A stretch of 64,000 nt of DNA from Echinarachnius parma (taxonomy: Eukaryota; Echinodermata; Echinoidea; Clypeasteroida; Echinarachniidae). The position numbers were made by a program, and so were the translations under genes. Below, piece after piece: positions 37,801-46,300 of the stretch (within the stretch, counting starts at the first letter, position 1; every line of letters starts with the position of its first letter). The notes under the pieces are model-generated. The model had not been told where the DNA came from. It did no database searches and was given only the letters and a program-made list of their open reading frames with translations. The DNA lies in the NCBI GenBank assembly GCA_037951105.1, contig JBAMJV010001359.1:1-64000 (forward strand). The letters are read 5' to 3'.

Positions 37801-40289
37801 GGTGAGAGGCACAATGACGGGGAGTCGACCACCTCCACAATGGCCCGCTTGGCCAGAAGTGAGTCGATCTCCGCCCAAACCGCCGCTCGCCGCACCTGCG
37901 ACTGCGGCAGAGCCGTGGGGAAACGAAGGGTACCGGGGAAGGAGGGCAGTAGACTGATGCGCAAGCCCTGCGCGACCGTGGAGAGGACGAACGAGTCCAC
38001 GGAGATGTCTGCCCACCTTTCCCGGAAGCCGGAAAGGCGGCCTCCCACTGGCCCCGAGGCCACACTCGCCACTACGCCACCGTCATGACTGGCCAAAGGA
38101 GGCAGGACGGCCACGTCTGCCACCTCTAGGGCGCCTAGCCGCCCCTCGTCCACGAAACGGGGCAGGCTGACGACCGGAGGAGAAACCACGACCGGAGAAG
38201 GAACCACGACCGGGGAAGGGACCACCCCACGCAGGAGGTCCGTCACGGGCAACGACCTCGCCTCGGGCCGGAGCACGAAGCGCTCTGGAGTCGCGGGACG
38301 TACGCCGCCGACTGGAACCACGAAAAGACCCAGAAACCCTCGGAGAGGCGCCCTCCCGGCGAGACGGCCGGTTACGGAAAGGGCGGAGACGCCCGGCCAC
38401 CTCCGAGGCTCTCTTGGCCGTGCTCACCTCGGCATCGAGGGCGTTGTCCAACTCTCCCGCAAACAAAAACGGACCCGTTAAGGGAATAGCCGCAACGGCA
38501 GGCGTGGGAATGAGGCGACCTAAGCCCAGGGCCTCAAGGGCCAAACCCCGACGCTGGCGGCAGGCCAGGAACACTACTCGAGCAATCTGGTCGAAAAGGA
38601 GCTCCTCCACCGCCCGGATCAAGTTGAACGTCGACTCGCGGTCCTCCGAGCACATCTCGAGCGCGTCTGCGCGGTTCAAAATGTCTTGCAGAGATACAGA
38701 GTATACCGATAGACGAAGAGCCATCCGGGCTGCCAGGGACACATTCGACCAAGTGCGATCGGCTGACCGGAAGGAAGCAGACTGCAGTCCCGTCGCCCTG
38801 GACCCGCTCAACGAGGAAGCCAGAGCGAGGAGGGCAGGAGAATGTTTAGGAACCATGAAGTAACTGTCACGGTCCTCCAGACGAATACCAAAAGCCGACA
38901 CATGATGAGGAGGGACAATGGCGGCCGGCTTGACGGCCCCGGATACCGGTCTCGAAGACTCCGCCACCGCCTCCAGTTCCCGGAGGAAATCCGCCGTCAC
39001 CGGAATACCCGACGAATCCGGGGGGGACGCCGACTGGAAAATCCGCTGCTGGGGAACAGGCACAACCGACTCCGCCTCTGTAACCGCCGGAGAAAAGAAA
39101 TTGATCAGCGCCTCTGCCGCGCGGCCGACCTGGAGAGCACGCGGAGAATCCACCTCCTCCTCTTCCTCCTCCGACTCTAACGGAAAGGACTCCCCATCCG
39201 GTACATCCATGGGCACGGAGGGGCCAGCCTCCACGGGAAGCGAAGAGGACGGGACCGAACGAGACGCCAGAAATTCCTGGAAAAGCCGCATCAACTCCTC
39301 GTTACCAGGAGAAAGGGGCACACCCACCCCAGCCGCACGGGAAGGGGCAGCCCTCACCTCATCAGCCACCTGACGAACCGGGGGCGGAGCCCCCAGCGAA
39401 GAAGACGGGGCCACGGAAGGGGCACCCAACCCCCCAAAACCTAATCCAACCCCTGGGAAGGAAGAAGAATGAATAAGCCCCGGAACCCCCCGTGGGGTCC
39501 GGGGTACAGAAAGGGCCTCACCCCCAACCCGAGGGGGATGAGACGCTGCTGCAAGGGCCCCCCCCGGGGGGGCCGCGCTATAAGTAACACGAGAAGCGGT
39601 CGAAACAGCCGCGAAACTAGGGGAACTTACCCTTGGTCTAGTGGGGACTGGCCTCCCTCGGCCAGGAATCCCGGGAGAAGAAGTCACTCGTCCATGCTGG
39701 GTGCGACGTTTCGAGTGCACCGGGCGCGGAGTCCCGCGCCCGTCAAAAGCTATGGAAAGAGCGGACTTACCCGGCTTGCGAGAGGACTTACGTGTGTGGT
39801 GAGAAATGGCCCGAGTCTTGAACTGCTCACCGTGACCAAAGCCGGACATCATAGGCGAATTACAACCAGGGACGGCACCCCGGCTGACGCCACGATCCCC
39901 GGGCCCTACGATGATAGGGGGACCGTCTTCAGGGGACCCTACTAACCCTCTAGCCATAGGATACCCCTGGGTGCCACAGCTACTGCTTCGCCCACCCGTG
40001 AGGCGCGAATTAGTAGAACGGGATTCTAAATTTGGTTCCCCCGGAACCGACATTGAACGACCCGGGGGAAGGGAACCCGGCCTCAAACTCCCCGTCTCGT
40101 GACCCTCGCCGGACGAGGCCGACAAGACGTCCACCCAACCATCATCCGATGTCATACCTAGATGCACAAAGGAACAAGGTAAGAAAAAAACCAAAGGAAA
40201 AAAGGGAGGTTAGCATCCCCCCATAAGCACTCAATTATTATTTTTATTTTTTTTTTAACAAAAAATAATTTATTTTTTTTTTTTTTCCA

Positions 40290-40325
<36 letters not shown>

Positions 40326-43300
40326 TCCCTTCGAGGGCACCCCCGCACTTTTTTTTTTTTTTTTTTAAAGTGTGGGGGAGGGGGGGGGTGGGAGGGGGGG
40401 GGGAAGGGGGTGGAGGGGCCAAGAACCCCGACACCACCTCTCCCCAACACATGTTTCAACCCATGGTGACCCCGACGAGGCACCACCCCCCCTCAACAAA
40501 ACAAAGGCCAACAAAGGACAAGCCACGACCCCGAGGTCGAGCCAACACACACCACAACAAGGTTATAAAAACAAAATGGCGGGCATGCAAGAATACGAAC
40601 ATGACATCAAAAATAAAAAATAAAAAACTTTCAACATCATTCATGAATCGAGCACAACGTCTCCGAAATGATTGACGGCCATGGAAAGAGAGGAAGCAAC
40701 ATTATACACGAGCCAAGACGCAAGACCCCCCGAATGAGGGGGCCGAGCAAGCCCAATAAAAATCAATCTTATACATGACCCGAGGTATAAAGCCCCGAGA
40801 AAAAATTTAAATGAGAGTGAAAACTCGGACCGAATCTCGCCCGTAACTACGGGGGAACACTCCCACCGCGAGCCGTCCGAAAATTCACGCATGCGTCATT
40901 TTCTTAACCACCAACGGAGCGCCAGAAAAACCTAACAGAAAGCTCCGAAAATGGTCTCAAAATCGCTTCTGACAAGGTCCAAGGACTTACAATTCAAATA
41001 GGGTTATTGCGCTACACTGATAGATAGAAAAGGAACGGTCTTACTTTAGATTGTAGACTGCTACGAAAATTCTTAGAATCAAATGTAAGAGCGCGATTTT
41101 CAGCGTGACTGTCTCTAAGGCGTCGCAAATGAAAGAGGACAATTATGGCCCAGCACCGGGTATATATAGGGGAGTAGTCTCGGTCCAAGGCAGTTTCTTT
41201 TTAGGGTGGTTTTTAGCGAGTTGTTTTCTGTGCATCCAAATGGATATACAAATGTTGAAGGGGGTTGGTTAGGGATCTCGATATGGATTACATTATAAAT
41301 GAACCTGTCTATAGAGACCACCTGCTGAAAAATGCCACCCTTTCTATCTCCCTTGGGTGGTAGACAGGTTTGACTGTATTTAATAGTCAAAAGACCTTTC
41401 AGCATAAAAAAGGGCTGCCCGACAAGCACACGTGGCTTATCAAAAGAAGAGATACAAATCCTATTAAAACACTAGTTGGGGGTTATTTGACAATCAGAAA
41501 ATATTTGGAAATCCACCTGATCATCCAACAAAAATAAATTAAACCTTTTTTCTAACATTGTACTGTACTTTCCATACTACACGTACAGTATGTAAGTCCT
41601 TTCATCACTCACAGCTTATATTTATACTAAATTTATAATAAACCATTGACCACTGCCTGGTGGGCTCTGTATTAACTCTATGGGAATTGCAAAATCTTGT
41701 ACGGAACAGGTTAACCCATTGCATACTGGAACCTAGTGGGCTCTGTATTTTTCTCTATGGAAATTGCAAAATCTTGTAGGGAACAGGTTAATAGCACTGC
41801 TTTAGGGTCAGATTGACCTGTAGATTTAGAGTTGCATCCTTGAACTTGTGTGAATGTACTACTTGACAGTTCATTGAAGAAGCTACTCCTTTTGTTCAAC
41901 CATCTGAGACCACAGCCAAAGTAGTTCAGTGTACAAGTCTTAAATGGGTTAATTACTTTAATGATGATACCACTATAAATATCCATTTAGAATTCATAAA
42001 AACTGCACAATCAAAATAAAGATGTAAAAAATAACCTTCAGTAAGGCTTTTGTACCCTACTTTCATCAGACGACTAAACATCTTTATTGGGACAAGATGG
42101 AAGTTTGTTTATATGGACAGTTGGTAGATATGATGCTCCATGTGTGTGTTCTCATATTAACAGATGTATCTAAAATAAACTCCATATTCACAGTGTAACA
42201 AGATAATATCATTGTGTGAGAGTGAGATGGAAGTAAGTCAATTTTTTAATAAACTGTGTTTTGCTTTACTTACTTATTTTCAGATACTAATTATTTCTCC
42301 AATCCTCCTCTCTAACATGGTGCAACCGCAAACCAAACGTATTATCTACACCACCATGGAAGCCGATACTTACAAACAACATCTGCTAATTATTTCTAAT
42401 TTGGGATATATTTATCAAAAATAAAAGATAGCCAAACTAAATTTCATCAAGGCTCCTCGATTCTAAGTATTAACTAGATGGATCTTCGATTGCGCGCAAT
42501 CGAAAATTATGCCTCCGCTATCACGCGATTTTAATATCAAGCCCAAATTAAAGGGCATCAAGCGTGGGGATGCTACACAGCGGGTCGCCATTTTGAACTG
42601 GGCCAGTTTGCGCGCACCGCATGACACTGAGCTAACGTGCATCACGCACCGTGCGCAACGTGTACTTAAGATGGCGCCGCGCATCTGATTTGACGAATCT
42701 GAAGTACCTTTAACATGCACTGATTTCATTTGTAAAAATATTTTTCATATATTTTGAGTCCTGTGACCTTGACCATATCTTTGATGGCTCCCTAAAAAAC
42801 ATTCAGGTACCAACTTTGATTGAAATCTGACATAATTTAGTTCTTGAGATTTTGGCATTACAAGCTTTTTTGCATGTATAATGAGTCCTGTGACCTTGAC
42901 CTCAACCTCATGACCCCAACATTTTATGGCTACGTTGACTCTTTATGATACATTCAGGTACCTAGTTTGATTGAAATCTGACATTCAGTTCTTGAAATTT
43001 TGCAATTACAAGCCATTTTCGCATATATATGGAGTCCTGTGACCTTGACCTTTGACCTCATGAACCCCAAATCTAATCAGATCATTGCTACCCTGATATG
43101 TACACTCATACCAAGTTTGAAATTGATCCGTTAACCGGTTCTTGAGATATCGCAAGAACGAGGCATTTTTACACATATATTGAGTCCTGTGACCTTGACC
43201 TTTGAACTCATGAACCCCAAAATCTAATCGGATCATTGCCACCTCAAATTTTACACTCAAACCAAGTTTGAAATTGATCCGTCAACCGGTTCTTGAGATA

Positions 43301-46300
43301 TCGCGAGAACGAGGCATTTTTGCATAAATATTGAGTCCTGTGACCTTGACCTTTGACCGCATGACCCCTAAAATCTAATCAGATCATTGTCACCCCAATA
43401 TGTACACTCATACCAAGTTTGAAATTGATCCGTCAACCGGTTCTTGAGATATCGCGAGAACGAGGCATTTTTGCATATATATTGAGTCCTGTGACCTTGA
43501 CCTTTGACCTCATGACCCCTAAAATCTAATCAGATCATTGTCACCCCAATATGTACACTCACACCAAGTTTGAAATCGATCCGTCCACCGGTTCTTGAGA
43601 TATCGCGAGAACGAAAACGGGACGTACAGACGGACGTACGGACGGACGTACGGACGGACGTACGGACGGACGGACGGACGGACGGACAACCCGAAAACAT
43701 AATGCCTCCGGCCACTTCGTTGGCGGAGGCATAAAAAGTGACTTAGCAACCTTCTCTTTCTCAACCTACTACATGTCACATGATCATACACTTTACTAGA
43801 GTTATGTCCTTGTATTAATGCACTCTATCAATGTCACACAAGTAACATATGCTTTCCCCACACAAGGATTGAATGACAATGATCATGTTCTCACCTGCGA
43901 CCATGGCTCAGGTTTCAATGGTGTTGCAATTCTGGATGGATTAGGGCTAGTTACCAGAACATAATTGTATGTCATGCACACATATTTTGTAGGTCCAATA
44001 TCGTGTTTAGTTGTGAGCAACTTTGTCTCCACCCACAAAGAATAAAACATGACAACATGACCAACACACAACATGACCAACACACAACATGACCAACACA
44101 CAACATGACCATATACATACTGTACAGACCAGATATTTTGTATCCTTAGAGAGTCATTTGCATGTTTATGAACAAATACAAATCAAAGAAAACGGCCTGC
44201 TCATAAAGATCTTTTCTACATCTGCTGCAGCATCTTTAAATTGTCTTCATTAGTCTGCGGAGCATTTTTTACTTACTTGAGACCACGGCTCAGGTTTCCA
44301 ATAGGGGCAGGGATCCGTATTGCAGGACTGGACTGACGGGGGCTTGGTGCCAGAGCACATGTCATCATGGAGTCGCAGGTTGATACCGCTGGAGAGCTTC
44401 TGGACGCAGTACACCTCGCGTATGTGGGTACCGGTCCCACACGACACGGTGCAGATACCCCAAGGCTCCGGTTCCCATCTGTGAAATAGTAAGATTATAA
44501 GATTTTCTATTACAATGCAATTTCAAATAAAAATTATGTGCAAAATGTTTGCTTTGAATCAGCTTCTGAAAACATTAATGTACACCTCATCTGGGTTCAT
44601 GTCCCACATGGCGGAACCTTGCAGACATCCCAAGCCTTAATCAGTATTATTATGCAATTTCAAAACCATGTTTGCGGAATCTTGGCTTTAAGATAGCTAC
44701 TGGATACAAAACACCTTTCTGTCTGAATGAGACATTATTACATGCTCCTTAAAAATATGGTTTTCATGGACAAAATGATTACCACATTGAGCAATTTATA
44801 GATGTAATGGAAGCACATGAATGTTATTATATTATTATGCGCTTTATAAGAAATGTATTATTATCGATTCCATTAACATACATTACAGGTTATCCATTGG
44901 ACCATAACAAGACTATTCATAATGTACATTTTATGTAGGCTACTTAGGGCCCAGTCCAAAATGACATATGCCAAACAAATCACTATGTCTACATCTAATG
45001 AAGATCTATATGAAAATGAGCAAAGAAAATTTGACTTTGATGGGACTCAAACCAACTACCTCCAAATGCCAGGGAAAAGGACAGAAACTGTTGCAATTCA
45101 CCACTTCCGATATAACTCCACCCCATGTGACATTTCGAGAAGTGGCTCTGACAACATGCACTGTATTGCATGTCATACGTCCCTCAAAACTCATTAAATT
45201 TGAAATATGGCTGACAAATTTTAAACGTGAATAAATTGTATTTCATAGCTTATGCTGTTTACATGTACATTGTAGAACACATTTGTGCATGTTTACAATT
45301 ATGTTTGTGCATATATTTTTTTCTGATTGATTTGTCCCCTATAACATAATGAAGAATTGATGAACTGAATATAACCAGTGCGGGCAGGCACACCACTTCT
45401 AGGGGAAGGGTGGAGGTGGGCACATTCTACAAAAGTATTTATTTCCTACTCTGTTGATTTTCATTGCTCTGTCAAATTACTGGTCCCCGGGCACCTCCTC
45501 TTAGAATCCAGATATATAAATCAAGATGTTCATAACTTATTGGTTCTGGTATAACATGCACTCCCTAAACATTCCAGCCAAAATATTTTTTAGAACTGTC
45601 CTGTACAGGTTAAAAAATCATTTACTACAAAACCAATATATTTCCATGACTAAAAATGTTACATGCTGCCCACCAGATTAAACCCATAGGAGAAAATATA
45701 GAGAACCAAAGCTGTGACACCATAACAAATCTATTTTTAGAATTTCTCAATTTGAACTTCTTTTTCGAAAGCGCATGACAAGTAATGTCCAAATGTTGAA
45801 AATCAATCGAAAATGTTAAGTATTGGCTGAGATATGCCCATCCGAATGATTTTTTCTTCCATAGGAAATCAGTGTTATTTTGCTCTGGTTCATGAAGTTA
45901 CGAACAAGAGCACTATAACATTGATTTCCTATTGACAACAAATTCATTCGAATGGGCATATCTCAGCCAATACTTAACATATTCAATTGATTTTCAACAT
46001 TTGGACATTTTTTTTTTGTTTTGATGACTTCACACTTCACCACTCTATTATTCCTGGTATAACATGTACATTCTCCATAGACCCCAGTCCAAAATATCTC
46101 AGAATCAATCCTGAAAGGGTTAATAAACTGTTCAAGACTGATTGCTTTCTGTATAACATGCATTCCTCATAGATCCCAGCCTAAGTATTTCCAGGATCAG
46201 TTCTAAACAGGTTAAAGGTTGGTGGGTGGGATCTCTTTGTGAAATTGTTAATACAAATTACTTTTGGCCCCGTGACACCACTTAACCGAGAAGAACAATA

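Larger units (their letters stand above)
34771..41290 (-). mobile_element. DIRS-type tyrosine-recombinase retrotransposon, apparently intact
   Basis: About 6.5 kb, much more GC-rich than its surroundings, transcribed leftward like the host gene. In order from 41290: 5' inverted terminal repeat, leader with homopolymers, gag, RT-RNaseH-methyltransferase-like frame, tyrosine recombinase frame, internal complementary region, 3' inverted terminal repeat. Both ends carry GATTA (34771-34775 and 41286-41290). The two terminal repeats differ at few positions and no main frame is broken, which implies recent insertion. Inverted repeats plus a recombinase and no integrase distinguish DIRS from LTR elements and Ngaro. 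Confidence 0.95.

Noticed and set aside
36223..38016. N-terminal two thirds of a 949-codon open frame ending in the recombinase
   Set aside because: It overlaps the RT-RNaseH frame in another reading frame, begins at GTG, and shows only Pro/Gly/Arg-rich composition. It is probably open because of high GC.
35605..39945. Many + strand open frames across the DIRS element
   Set aside because: They are antisense shadows of gag and RT in GC-rich DNA, without recognisable domains.
43519..43791. Frame with PSVRPYVRPYVR repeats
   Set aside because: It is the translation of the GGAC/GTAC microsatellite.
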